A DNA stretch of 64,000 nt from Leucaena leucocephala (lineage: Eukaryota > Streptophyta > Magnoliopsida > Fabales > Fabaceae), in the NCBI GenBank assembly GCA_037074615.1, contig CM073550.1, forward strand, positions 13,720,001 through 13,784,000. Direction: 5' to 3'. Of the stretch, positions 22,478-34,362 are shown piece by piece (positions within the stretch are counted from its first letter, which is position 1; each line of letters opens with the position of its first letter). The position numbers and the translations under genes are program-made. The notes beneath the pieces were generated by a model. That model saw only the letters and a program-made list of their open reading frames with translations, had not been told where the DNA came from and did not search any database.

Positions 22478-22937
22478 GTACGACTACGACCCTCCCCCTA
22501 CCATCTCTCTTCAATTCTTCTTTTCCTTTTTTCTCTGAAAGTTTCTCTTGGTCAATTCATCTTACGTGTTTATCTTTTTTTGTTTTATTTACTTACTTAA
22601 AGGCATATTGATGAAATGATTTATCCATCTAAGTGGGGTTGCTAGAAAATTCGGTTGTAGAATGAGCTTGGAGTATATTTGTCAAATGTTAGCGGTTTTT
22701 CTCGGCATTCAAGCAGATGTGCATTTTTATTTAATCGGCATTTGATTTACTGTGATAAGCATTAGCATGTTCGTGGATTTTGTATTTAGTTATTATTGTA
22801 TGATTGGATTTAAAATAAAATAAAGTTAGCGACTTGTGCTTCATACTCTACCTCCATGTTCTAGTTAATATTTTATTGTGCTTGCTTGTGGTCTTTGCTT
22901 GCAAGTTTTTCCCTCTAGCACGTTGCTTCCTTTTGGG

Positions 22938-22975
<38 letters not shown>

Positions 22976-24541
22976 CTCTATGCACTGCGCTTTTCTTATT
23001 ATTCAATCCAGACACGGTTTGGTCGCTCAAAGTAACTTGTTGCTTTCAGAAATCAAATACTCTTCAACAACGAGGCTGGTAAGATTTTCTTTGCAAAGAC
23101 AACTTATTTTCTTCCTGGAGTGAAGAGTGTTGTTGAGTTTTTTGCCTACTTTCTTTCTGCCCTTCTTGTGATGCAAATAAAAGTGGTTAGTCTGAACACT
23201 GCGATGTTTGAGAGGGGTGCCGAGATGAGGTTAAAAAATTGAACCTTTATATATGAATGTTTTGTTATAGCTGTGTAGTCATCTACTATATTGTGTCATG
23301 ACCAATGGTATAGGCATTTAGGAATTGTTGTTTAGCCCAAGTGGATTGGGTTTTCTTTGGCAATGTGATTAGTGTATAATATCTTAACTTCATTGATGCT
23401 ACCTTATTGATGAGTGGAAGGATAGACAGACAGACTATTGGTACGTAGTAGGTAGATATGTAGATAAAAAAGACACAGAGAAAACTTCTGATCGCATCTT
23501 GCTTCTTACCAGTTTCTGTCGATTTTTTGGTCCACTTTCTTGCTTCTTACCTTTTACCTGTTTGTGTTTGTATGCCCCTCACATGTTGCTGGGGCACCTT
23601 TTCATGATTACATCCAAGAAAAAAAAAGTTCAAAACAAAGGAGTCCTAACTTGAATAGACTTCTTTGGAAACTTGGGTATATTTGTTAGAGCATAGTTTC
23701 ATCAGCATGAGACCTGCTTCTGTACGGGGAGAAGAGGCATGAATTCTAACAAGGGATCTTATTTATTTTTGACAATTTTTGCCATGCTGGTGCTTGAGGT
23801 TTAGCATAGAAACTGCACACATGTTAGTAGAATGTGGGGTGGATGGTGTTTTTCCTCATGACGGGAATGGACTTTCTTTCTCTGCATCTACTTATCAGTT
23901 TACAAGTTTGGATTCACCACAGGAAGACATTATATTTTCATCTTGGTGATTCTGAAACATAACTGGATGAATGCTTCAGTTAGTTAATTATTGATATGAT
24001 TGGCCCCTGAGGGCAACACGAATTTAAAATATTCTTCCGGTCCTAAATATAAGACCTAGTTGATTTGTTTGTGAAGATTAAGGAAACTAATTAAATAAGT
24101 TAATTATGACTAAATTTAACCTCTCAATATAAATTCATATAATATACTCTTTAATCTATCCAAATTAGTCAAATAATTCTTATATTAGTCATAATTCATT
24201 ATTTATTTAGCATATTTAATCTATCTAAAAAATTCAACTAACTCCTATATTAAGGAGTGGAGGAGTAATTAATTCTAAGCTTTGTAACAGTCCTACATTG
24301 TGGTTGTTATGTTTACATTCGTGAATATATTTTTACAACTATCAAACCCTTATAATTCGCGTATTGAATTACTGATCCTTTCACAATTTACATCAGGAAT
24401 ATAGATAGCACAAAGTATTTGTTGTCCCCCACCACTTACTGTCTTTCTTAGAATAACTAAAGAAGTATTTAGTTTGACAACCTTATTTCAATATTCTGAA
24501 ATCAGGATATGCTTACCATTGTTCTTGGTTAAATATTTCAG
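22478..24541 (+). other. Probable 5'-UTR intron of the DUF1644 gene
   Basis: Starts GTACGA and ends TTTCAG. It contains a TA microsatellite (about 22941-22971) and a Stowaway-like MITE (24030-24267). Long first introns in plant leaders often enhance expression. No coding exon is seen in it. Confidence 0.5.
24030..24267. mobile_element. Stowaway-like (Tc1/mariner) MITE
   Basis: Left end TTCTTCCGGTCCTAAATATA and right end (read inward) CTCCTCCACTCCTTAATATA are imperfect inverted repeats of the plant Stowaway type, bordered by TA. About 240 bp, AT-rich, no coding capacity. Confidence 0.65.
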
Positions 24542-24567
24542 GTTCTGCAACTTCTGTAAATTTGGAA

Positions 24568-25569
24568 ATGGCAAGAGGAAGCAGGGGACGACACACCATT
24601 GCTTCCCCTCAGTTTCGGCCTACACCATACCCTTTGCCTGCATGCAAAAAGGATGTGTGTGTGACTTTATGCTCGAAGAAGTGCTCCACAGACTTGGATA
24701 AGAATGATTGGGAAAATGTGACATGTTCTGTGTGCATGGAATATCCACACAACGCAGTACTTCTACTCTGCTCCTCTCACGACAAAGGCTGTCGTCCCTA
24801 TATGTGTGGAACAAGTCTTCGTCATTCAAACTGCCTCGAGCAGTACAAGAAAGCTTATACTAAAGTCGTCTCATCCGATTTGCCTCTCGAGAAGAGCAAA
24901 ATCACAGAGCTGGCATGCCCTCTATGTAGAGGTCAGGTGAAAGGTTGGACTGTTGTGGAACATGCACGAGAGTTCCTTAATGCTAAGAAGAGAAGCTGCA
25001 TGCAGGATAACTGCACATTTGTTGGGAACTACAAGGAGTTGAAGAAGCATGTCCGGTCAGAGCATCCTTCCTCAGCACATCCACGCGCAGTAGATCCTGC
25101 TCATGAACAGAAATGGCGGGTGCTCGAGTGGGAGCGCGAGCAACAAGATGTTATCAGCACAATAACATCATCCATGCCTGGGGCAAGGGTTTTTGGAGAT
25201 TATGTAGTTGAAGGAAATCATAACTATCTCACTTCAGAAGATGAAGACGGGGAGGATTCTAGTGTTGATCCTGCTGAAAGAAGTGGAAGATTTCATATGG
25301 ACTTTGAGGCAATGAATTTCTTTTTGCTATTTCATGCAGTTCAGGGAGGGAATGAACTTAACGTTAGTAGACAACAATTGAGTCAGGCCAGTGCTCTGCG
25401 TGCACCTTCTCCTGTTGGCAGTGTGGATTTCTCTGATCAAGATGACTACAATGATAGGTATAGTGAAGGTGTTGGTTTGTCACTAGCTAGCCGTCTCCGT
25501 CGCCATGGCCGTGGCAGATTCTTAAATGGCCGCTCGAGCAGGAGGCGAAGGAGAGAAGCACACACGTGA
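24568..25569 (+). CDS. DUF1644 family protein (Cys-rich, RING/U-box-like zinc-binding)
   Basis: Intronless coding exon of 333 residues from ATG 24568-24570 (reading MARGSRGRH). The family core is clear: CKKDVCVTLCSKKC, then DWENVTCSVCMEYPHNAVLL, CSSHDKGCRPYMC, SNCLEQYKKAY, ACPLCRGQVKGWTVVEHARE, a C2H2-like CTFVGNYKELKKHVRSEHP, and DPAHEQKWRVLEWEREQQDV. The tail is Arg-rich (RLRRHGRGRF, RSSRRRRREA), suggesting RNA contact or nuclear localisation. DUF1644 proteins are plant-specific, with stress-response roles in rice; the biochemical activity is unknown. The 5' UTR appears split: exon 1 about 22205-22477, intron 22478-24541, with an acceptor (TATTTCAG) 26 nt before the ATG. The ORF ends TGA 25567-25569. 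Confidence 0.92.
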   Translation: MARGSRGRHTIASPQFRPTPYPLPACKKDVCVTLCSKKCSTDLDKNDWENVTCSVCMEYPHNAVLLLCSSHDKGCRPYMCGTSLRHSNCLEQYKKAYTKVVSSDLPLEKSKITELACPLCRGQVKGWTVVEHAREFLNAKKRSCMQDNCTFVGNYKELKKHVRSEHPSSAHPRAVDPAHEQKWRVLEWEREQQDVISTITSSMPGARVFGDYVVEGNHNYLTSEDEDGEDSSVDPAERSGRFHMDFEAMNFFLLFHAVQGGNELNVSRQQLSQASALRAPSPVGSVDFSDQDDYNDRYSEGVGLSLASRLRRHGRGRFLNGRSSRRRRREAHT

Positions 25570-25699
25570 GGGAGGATGTTGAGAAAAAGACCACGCACAA
25601 CAAAGCAAGGAGGTTGGAGATGGTGTTTGCTAGGTCTATGGTGGAGCTTGGTGACACAGAATGATGGATTTAGTAACATTTACATACATTATTTTCAAG

Positions 25700-26640
25700 C
25701 AATAGGAGAAAAAAAAATAGATAGATAGCCATTATTATTTTTTTCTTTTGTAATTTATTTTCTTTGTACATTCCTACGCTCCTCCTAGTTGAAAATGGTA
25801 ATAGTGTATGTCTTGAGAAATTGTGTTGCAATGTTTCAAACATGTTAGCAATTTAACTTTCGAAATAGTACTAATCAAATGATGTTAACCCAGTAATTTA
25901 ATATATTATTAAAATTAGATTCTTGTTTGATTAAGAATCGTATTGATATTTTGAATTTGTTGACTCAAATTAAAGAACTATGTGATGCACTTAAGTAGAA
26001 TTAAAACCTAATTCTTCCATCTTAATTTTAGAGTTATTTAATTAATTAAAATAAATTAAAAAGGTAAATAAATTATTTAATAATAATAAATATAATATAA
26101 ATTTTTATTATTATATGACGTTAGATTATGAAATATTTAATTTTAGATTCGTGATTTTATAACTGTCTCTCATACTATATATATATATTTTATAATCAAT
26201 TTAAAATTTAAAAAATAATAATAAAATTTTATATCATTAAATTAACTCAATATTAATTTATTTATTAAAAATTTAACCTCCATATTAAACTTGTGGTTTT
26301 AGAAGTTATTTTTGCATAAATTTGATGATGAATTCAGTATCAAAAAACAAAAAAAAGTTGATGATGACTTCGGAAGTGGTCGCAAACGTAAATGACACAT
26401 AAACAGGGTACAGGGATTGCTTTTGGGGGAACCTAGCTTAGCTTTTTTTTTTTAAAAAAAAAAACAAATATTTTGGGTAAAATATACAAATAAAATAAGC
26501 TCTGGGTTGCATATAAAGTTTTTATTTTTAAAATAATAATAAAATTTAAAAAATCAAATGTGAAAATTAAAAAGCATTTATTTATTATTATTATTATTTA
26601 GTAACCTAACTAAAAGCCCCGTGTTGACGGTAGCCACAGC
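25700..26640. other. Intergenic region between the DUF1644 and MRT4 genes
   Basis: Begins with the DUF1644 3' UTR and continues as AT-rich DNA with poly-A/T runs (about 26445-26465). No gene seen. Confidence 0.5.
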
Positions 26641-26644
26641 TGCA

Positions 26645-26653
26645 AAACCCTAA
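26645..26653 (+). promoter_or_regulatory. telo-box (AAACCCTAA) in the MRT4 promoter/leader
   Basis: AAACCCTAA lies 112 bases before the MRT4 start codon. Telo-boxes are enriched in plant promoters of ribosomal-protein and ribosome-biogenesis genes, which fits this gene's role. Confidence 0.6.
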
Positions 26654-26764
26654 CCAAGCTTATGATACAATAAAAAGAAACCATCTTTGTCAGGCTCTGA
26701 GGCTGCAGCGCGGAGAATAGTAGCCCTAGCCGAAACCCAAAAGGAGGCATCGCCACAGCAAAAA

Positions 26765-29700
26765 ATGCCCAAGTCCAAACGCAATAAAACAGGTTTTATT
26801 TCTGTTAAGCTTCTTCGTAGATTTTTCCGTGCTCAATGGTTTTGTTCGTTTGATTGGCGAGGAAATTTGGATTCTTCTTACCGCTATTAAAAATGTTTTT
26901 CTGTTCGGTTTCAGTGATAAATTTTGAGTCTTTTGTTCATTGAGATGTGGGAGAGATTAAACTTGAGGCCTACACCTCGGTTAAGATTTCTGCTTTTGTA
27001 GTAAACAACCATCTTTTAGTGAACCGAAGGGTTGTATCTGAATATAAGGTTGATTCAGGAAAAACATTTGAATTTTATTAACTTGTTTTACTCTTGGCTG
27101 CAAAGATTGCAGCTTAGAAGTGTCCTTCCTCGAAATCTTTAGTTTAATTTGAATTTTTCTTAATAGTATCAACTCGACTGTAAATTTGGTGCCGAGTCTC
27201 ACATCAACAATCTACGTTTTAGTGGCTTGCTAGTGAGAGTATTTTGTTTTCACTTTTAACTTGTCTCAGAGTTCAACTTGGCAGTTACCAGGCTTAGCTA
27301 TAACAGTCTACCAGTTTTAAAGAGCAGCTATGGGAATTTAAAATCAAGCAGTTTACAGGTGTATATTCTGATTATGGTGTCTTACCAAATTTGTTTGTTT
27401 GTTGGTGAAAATACAGTCACACTCTCGAAGACAAAGAAAAAGGGGAGGGAACATAAAGAAGCAATAGTAAATGCTATAAAAGATGCTGCTGAAAAATACA
27501 GTTCAGTGTATGTGTTCTCTTTTGAAAACATGAGAAATAAGAAATTCAAGGAGTTCAGGGAGCAACTGAAATCTACTAGCAGGTAATATCAATTTCTTCT
27601 TGTTCTCTTCATTTGAAGCTTTGCATAAACGTTTGTTGGAAGAGGCCAAAAATGTTTACGACTATTCTTCTTTTCCTTGCTGGAAAGTGGAAACTAAGAT
27701 AAACCATGGACTGATTACTTATTTATTGAGAGGCTTCATCAATTTCTCAGAAAAAACTGAGTTAAAAGTCGTTCCCTTGTTCTTAATTTATAATCTAAAA
27801 ATAAGAGGCTCATGCTAGTGTTGGCTGTAAAATTTCTGTCTCATGAGGTGCCTCCTCTATAGTGTTTCTAGACTTCCATTCCATAGTATCTCTCTTTGGA
27901 ATTTTAAGGCACCCAATGAGTAAAACTTAGGGAACTGTGTGCTTTTACAAAATCTCTGGTCTTCTCATTCAAAGTTGAATATATGATTACTGATTTTTTT
28001 CTACTGAAAATTTTCATTTTACTTTCAGGTTTTTCTTGGGATCAAACAAAGTCATGCAGGTGGCCCTAGGCCATTCTACTGCTGATGAGATTAGACCCGG
28101 TCTTCATAAGGTTTCTAAGGTAGCCATTATTTTAGGCTAATTTTTCATGTGGTAGTCTTTCACTTCTAGTGAACTTATTTTCATGCGACCTTTATTGGTT
28201 TATGTTCTCTTTAGCTTCTACGAGGAGATGCTGGAATGGTTTTTACAAATTTGGCAAAAGAAGAAGTTGAAAGGTAAATTTTTGCTCTTCTCAATGTCGT
28301 GAAACTAAGAAAGAGATAAAGTCTCTGAAAAAGAGGAAAAAGGCAAAAGCCATTGGACTGAATCAAGGCTAGTTTTTTTTTTTTTTAAATATCTTTATGT
28401 GTGTGTGTGAGAGAGAGAGAGGCCATCTGATCTATAGTTGATATTAATTCTTGCTGGGAATAGCTTGAAACATGCATTCATTCACATTACTCAACTAACT
28501 AATTTAAACATTTGGATCGATTTGGACTTGATGGTTAGGGTGTTTGCCACTCAACCATAAGACTCCACATTGATCAACCGTTTAGAAACTGAGCTAATAG
28601 AAACATTTCTAATTTTGTTTTCCAGGTTATTTAATGAGTTTGAGGAGTATGACTTTGCGAGAACAGGAAGCAATGCAACTGAAAAGGTTATTTCTCATGC
28701 TATAGCCTTTCATTTTAAAGGTGTAGTGGCTAGTGTGGGGAACTTGCTGTAGATATTTGTTTCAGTAGTGTTGGGTCAATGAGAAAATCTAGTTTGCGTG
28801 CTGCATTCATCCGTTAACCTGTGTCATAAGTTGCATACTTTGATTCTGATGAGTAGCATTTGATTAAAGGCCCGAGGGGACAAGGTTATAATGGTTACTT
28901 CTTACTAGTGCAATTTTTTCTTCTTCTGGTGATGCTCCATAGGAAATGGAGAGCGTTCTTGGCTACAGGATTGTGTAAAATGTCCATGTAATTTGTTTAC
29001 AAAGTGATATTCAATCATTAAAATGTTTCAGGTGGAACTCAAAGAAGGTCCTTTGGAGCAGTTCACACATGAGATGGAGCCATTTCTGCGGAAGCAAGGC
29101 ATGCCTGTTCGGTTAAATAAAGGTACATATTAATGTTCTTTTTTCCCTTTTTCCAAATATGATTCAAAAGCACATATAAATGTGGATTTATCAATAATCA
29201 ATAAGCTATAAATCGCAGGAGTGGTTGAACTTGTCTCAGATTTTGTTGTTTGTGAGGAGGGGAAGCCGTTGTCACCTGAGGCATCTCGCGTAATGGTTAG
29301 TTCAATTGTTCTGTTACATAAGGGTTATTGTCATTATAGGTGCATCACAGGAGCAGATAGCTTCTTTAGTAATGGGTTTTATCTAATTGTCTTGTCACCA
29401 TTTTTTTCATGTTTTATCTCTGCATATCCATCTCTCTGGTAAATGAGGAAAATCTATATCAATCATGGATTTTATTGTTGGTTCGTGGATTTTTTGAGGG
29501 GCTAAATGTATGGCGCAAGGTTCCCCTTTCCCTTTTCCCTTTTCATTGTCTAGCTTCTGCATGCCAAACTTTGGCTATGTTCATGCATGTGGATTCATTT
29601 GTAACTTCATATGGTGTCTCCTACACACATCAATCTTTAGTAAATAGCAGCTACAAGATTTATGTATTATGATTTTTGATGCTAATAGAACAATGCATTG

Positions 29701-29877
29701 CGAATTCTGATATTTTTGGATGTTTTCTGCTAACTAATATGTGATTGATTTTCTTTGCAGCGTCTACTGGGGATTCAGATGGCTACATTTAAACTTCATC
29801 TGATATGCAGATGGAGTCCTGACGATTTTGAACTGTACATACAAGGACCAGATGATTCAGACGTCGAAACCAATTAA
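26765..29877 (+). CDS. MRT4: Ribosome assembly factor MRT4 (mRNA turnover protein 4)
   Basis: Eight exons (26765-26792, 27417-27582, 28029-28119, 28215-28273, 28626-28686, 29032-29122, 29219-29295, 29761-29877), all GT/AG, join to a 229-residue protein, the usual plant length. It starts MPKSKRNKTVTLSKTKKKGR and contains FSFENMRNKKFKEFREQLK, FFLGSNKVMQVALGHS, KLLRGDAGMVFTNLAKEEVE and FVRKQGMPVRLNKG-type sequence (here FLRKQGMPVRLNKG). The C-terminus (MATFKLHLICRW, then GPDDSDVETN) is typical. MRT4 is a paralogue of P0 (uL10) that binds pre-60S rRNA in the nucleolus and nucleus and is later replaced by P0. It lacks the acidic P-protein tail, as expected. Start chosen at the conserved MPKSKRNK. 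Confidence 0.95.
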
Positions 29878-29879
29878 TT

Positions 29880-31255
29880 CGAATTTCACGACGAGGCAGA
29901 CGATTTGCTTCTTGAAATGGCAACATAATTTAAGTGGTCTTCTGATGTCCTGGGTTTTTGACGTGAGCATATTTCTGCAACCTATATTATGTATTCTTTC
30001 TAGGCCTAATATCTAGAATTAGTTCATCACTTCTGCAGCCCCCAGTTTTGTAATCTTGAATATGTTGTCAAAGTTGAGTGGCTAGCTAGCTAGATATACT
30101 TTTATATTGCTTCAATTTTGTTTGCACTTGGAATTTTGGATCACTGTACTGAACTGTTTTTCTTCTAATACATCCCAGTTATTCTTTAGTCAATTACATT
30201 ATCTTTACAGTGCTTTGAGGAAAAATGGTACTGGCATTTTTTTTAAAAAAAATTTTGGTCTGGAGAGATTTTGCTAGAAGGAAAATATGGAGAAGGGAGG
30301 CTGACACGGGTGAGGACTTATCTTGTTTGACATTTCATCCCTGTACAAATTTTTCCTGTGTGGATTAAAATGGTTCCTCACGTATCCTTGTTTCAGATCA
30401 ACTTTTTGTCTTTTGGAAATTACTGAGACTTTTAGATAATTAAAAAAATTATTTTGGATATCATAAATTATTCTTATTTTTTGAAGATTTAAAGAGACAT
30501 ACTCTAATAAAATTATTGTGAGATTGAATTCATAACTTTTACTTGCAAGAAAAATGATCATGGGGCCACTTTTTGATTATCTATTTTCATTCCTTTACCA
30601 TTCCAACTTTTGATTGTAATTTATTTTCATCTGCTTGTCCACGTTTTATACCCTCTTGACGTCCTACTATATTTTAATCATTTTATTAATATAACTTGGT
30701 CTTTTATTTAAAAAAAAAAAACAAGAAGCTTAAGAAATAGCCAGATACATGTTAACTTAAATACCTAATTAAATTAATTTTTTTGGTTATTCATTGACTA
30801 GGCAAAGAAAAATCAAAAGGTTATTTTTTTTGGAAAAAAAATTGTCAAAATACCATTTGAAATTTAAATTTCTAAAAAAGTGATGCTAATTTCCAAAATC
30901 CAAATAAATACTAATAACTTATATTGAATTTTAAAATTGGTGTGCTTTTATAATATGGCCCATTAGAAAAAAGACCATCAACTAACTGGCTGCCAGATCT
31001 TGGATCCCAAAAGATTTGGTGAGTATTGAGCCAGAAAAATGAAGAAGAAGATGATAGATGATGAAGAAGAAGAAGATGAGGAGGACACACAGAATGCGAA
31101 CCAAGAGATAGATGATGAAGATCTAACTAAAGAATTTGATGACGATGATGATGCTTGCGTACGATGAAAGTGTGATTTACCTATAAGATAGGGGGAAGAA
31201 GAGAAACCAAGAGCCGCTGAAGTCAGAACGAGAAAGAGGAGAATCCAAGAGACGA
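29880..31255. other. Intergenic region after MRT4
   Basis: MRT4 3' UTR, then AT-rich DNA. At 31039-31167 a short plus-strand ORF encodes a very acidic peptide (MKKKMIDDEEEEDEEDTQNA ending DDDDDACVR); the purine-rich repeats make chance likely. No other gene seen. Confidence 0.35.
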
Positions 31256-31259
31256 GTGA

Positions 31260-31565
31260 AATTGTTTGTTGAGAGATGTTATTCCCTTTAATCTTCCTCT
31301 ACTCGGTCGTCTTCTTGATCAAAAGGATTCATCATTTCTAACATTCTTCCCCAAAGTAAGCTTAAAAGTACTTGCTCGTGCTTTTCCTTAACTCCTTTTC
31401 AATCATTCAACATAGTTTAAGTAAGTACAGGAATCGGTTTCATTTTCAAAGTCCCATCTTGTAGCCTTCAAAATTATGCAAAGAGAGAATTTTAAATATT
31501 GGAAGCAAGCCTAACAGCTTCACCCATGTATCAATGTCAGATACAATTAATCCACGCAAGTCGCG
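31260..31565 (-). pseudogene. Rearranged duplicate of the neighbouring lung-7TM gene (last exon joined to intron 1)
   Basis: 31263-31355 resembles 34332-34425, the last exon and stop region of the lung-7TM gene (shared TTGTTTGTTGAGAGAT, TGTTATTCCCTTT, ATCATTTCTA.CATTCTT). Directly after, 31366-31560 resembles 38208-38480 in intron 1 of the same gene (GCTCGTGCTTTT, CTCCTTTTCAATCATT, AAAGTCCCATCTTGTAGCCT). About 3.8 kb between them is missing. This is a decayed partial duplicate, not a gene. Confidence 0.7.
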
Positions 31566-34330
31566 GTTGGAACAAATGAGACCCAAACTTCAAAAGATTT
31601 GCACGGTTTAGAGAGATTCTTATCCCGCCATGAAAGCTAGGAATTTCTTAGAACAAATAGTGTTAAACATCATAGGTTTTTTAAAAGAAAACGTCCTCTC
31701 ACCCTAGATGGACAAAGTTAATGGAACCCATAAACTAGGCCAAGTGAGGTCGCTCAGGAACCGGGGATCACGGTTCCGGATGTTTCGTATAACCAGACCG
31801 CATCGGGGTAGAGTACCACCGGATTTGTTCATTTGTATCGGTGGCTATGAGGTACGGTAGGTAGCGGTGGTGGCGGCTGCTGTCACCCCTCTCTTATCCC
31901 CTAAACAGAGAACAAAACGAGAAAGCATTAAAAAAGTTTAAAACTCAGAGATATGAAAGAAAATTGAGAGAAAAATAATCAAACAAAAGAAGAAATTCAA
32001 GAGTGTTACCTAAATTTAATCAAAGAAATCACAGTCGATCTTATAAGAAATAAAATGCAAAGAAGAAAAAAGTGAGCGTGAGAGATTGATAAGAGAATAA
32101 TGAGGGATTAATGTGCAGATACATAAAGCTGCCTTCTACTTTGAAACTACGATGACATTTTACCCCTTGTCATGAACTGTCAAGCTAAACAGAAATACAA
32201 ATGAAAGTGAAGAATGAAACCTATTTGTAACTGACAACAATTTTAATTATAAGAGCTTAAGGAGACTATGTTCTGTTTTCACCCAGCAAGTTTCTTAACA
32301 AATGGGTATTCAACACATTTAAGCTTAGCAGTTGAAGGTATGTTAACCAACTGATTAAACCTAAGTAATTTTATATTAATTTTTGAATAAATTTAAAATA
32401 AAGCAAAAAAAATACAGTTGTGTTAGTGTAATCAAAATACTATGATTAATTACAGAAAATGCTATGAACAAATCAGTGAAACCAAAACGTAAAATTTTCA
32501 AAGGAAAGAACATAACAGAAAAGAAGAGAGAAGGTAGTAGTCACTATAATTAGGGATAGAAATAGGTCAGACGGCCTGCCAAGGGCCTCTAGCTTAATTA
32601 AATACACAGGTTCACGTTTGTTTAAAAGTCTTTATTTTAAGAGGCTAATCTCAGGCTTCTTATAAAGCCTGTTAGACCTGTCAGGCGGCCTGAGCTTATT
32701 ATTCAAAATATATTTAATATTAAAGTGTAATAAGTAGATATTGAATCTACAACATATTGAATACAATACAATAGTCAAACTATTAAACTAACACATATTA
32801 TTATATATTTTATTATTGCATTTTATTTTAACAGATCTGTTAGAAGGCCTGTAATGAGAACTTATTATGAAAGCCTGTTAGGTGGCTTGCCAATATAATT
32901 AAAAAAAATTAAACTTTTTAAATAGGCTATAATAAGCTATAAAGTTAGACTTAGGCCAAATTATCAGGCTTTGGCTAAAGCCTGCCTTGCCTGGAAGCAG
33001 ACTCAAATGAGTTTCTAAAAGCCTAAACGAGTTTCTAAAAGCAGATTTGAGTTGGGAGGTACCTGTCGTCTGCTATCATCTGACTCAAGAAAGCAGAGTG
33101 ACTTTGAACCGCACAGTGAATAACAAAAAAAGGAAAACACGTGAGGAATGAAAATAAATATTAGCAGAAACACTGTGAGGGTACCTGGAAACATCTCTCC
33201 CATGAAATTACACTGGGAGGATACAAGGATTATATAGAGATGTTTCAGAGTTGAAAGTACTCGAATTCGAATTTGAATTTTAGCACCTGAAAGCATCAAG
33301 AAGCCAAAATTTGAAATACTTAGAACAGTACACACTACACAGTTGCAGACTGCAGAGATTGTGATGAGTATGGGGCTTTGACTAAAGAAGGAAGAAGAAA
33401 AGGACGTAAGCAGAGGCCAACCGGCTGACACAGAGCTTGATGTTGTTTTTGGTTATTTTTAGTCCAACGTATAGTAACCTCTATTCCAATTTTATGACGG
33501 TGGAACGATGTTATTTTCTAGTATAAATTTGTCAGAAACAAAATACACACTCCACTTATCCTTGATGAGGGTTACTCACTCAGTCGTATTTATAGCTAAT
33601 TTGAGTAGCATTCTAGCCCTTATTTATAAGTCTACTGTGAAAGAGAGAAATTTTTAGTGCTAAGTAAACAAGAAAACATAAGTTCACCTAAAAAATTATT
33701 AATAACCTTATTTAGCTATCTTTCAAAAAAATATGAAAAGAAGAGATATATGAAAATGACTTATAAATGTAGAAAGAGAATTTTAGTAAGGGTACATTTG
33801 ATAAAGTTTATTAATTTAAGACATTTAATTATTCAACTAAAAATATATTGAAATTAACTTATAATAAAAATAAGGGGCAAATTAAAGAAAGGCTAAATTA
33901 TACTTTTGGTCTTTTACATTTATATCGTTTCATTTTAGTTCCTAATCTAATTAATTTGGTCAACATTCATCATATTCATTCTTGTTTGACTCAATCAGCG
34001 ACAACCATGCCCTAAAGGGCGAGAAGGCCTAGCATACCAGATTGATTATCACCATTTGGAATGCATGCTGTGCATTAATTACAAACTGTTACAATGAAAT
34101 GCTTTGGAAAAAAAATTAAGCATATCAGAGCTGTTCCATCTCTCTCCAATCTGATATGTGAAAAAAACAATTTTACTACACCTTTCGGCTCGTCTGTTGT
34201 TGTAATAAGCATATGCTCAAAGGAGAACCTAATCCCAAAAAATTAGCCTATTAGGAAGGAAAATCCCTTGAACTTATAAATCCCACCCCACTTGTAAGGC
34301 TCCTCAATGTGGGACAAATGTGGGACTTAA
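31566..34330. other. Intergenic region with transposon remnants
   Basis: Holds a GC-richer stretch (about 31730-31900) with short protein-like minus-strand readings that I cannot assign. It also holds a truncated hAT-like element (32550-33010). A stretch at about 34180-34335 (CCCACCCCACTTG, CAATGTGGGAC, GATGTGGGACTTAAC-like words) resembles an LTR end. No gene supported. Confidence 0.35.
32550..33010. mobile_element. Truncated or diverged hAT-like MITE
   Basis: Begins TAGGGATAGAAATAGGTCAG and is rich in AGGCCTG/AGCCTGTTAG repeats at both ends (for example CAGGCGGCCTGAGC, AAAGCCTGCCTTGCC), the same style as the large hAT at 8781. The right TIR is incomplete. The interior holds a tRNA-B-box-like stretch (minus strand, GTAGATTCAATATC). 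Confidence 0.55.
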
Positions 34331-34362
34331 CAGTGAAGTTGTTTGTTGAGAGATCAGAGATG

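Noticed and set aside
22226..22600. A 124-codon protein gene at the DUF1644 leader
   Set aside because: Low-complexity Leu/Ser/Pro-rich reading in a leader; better explained as 5' UTR with a possible uORF.
33015..33431. Minus-strand ORF of 138 codons
   Set aside because: It starts only with GTG, shows no family resemblance and overlaps the truncated hAT-like region; probably chance.
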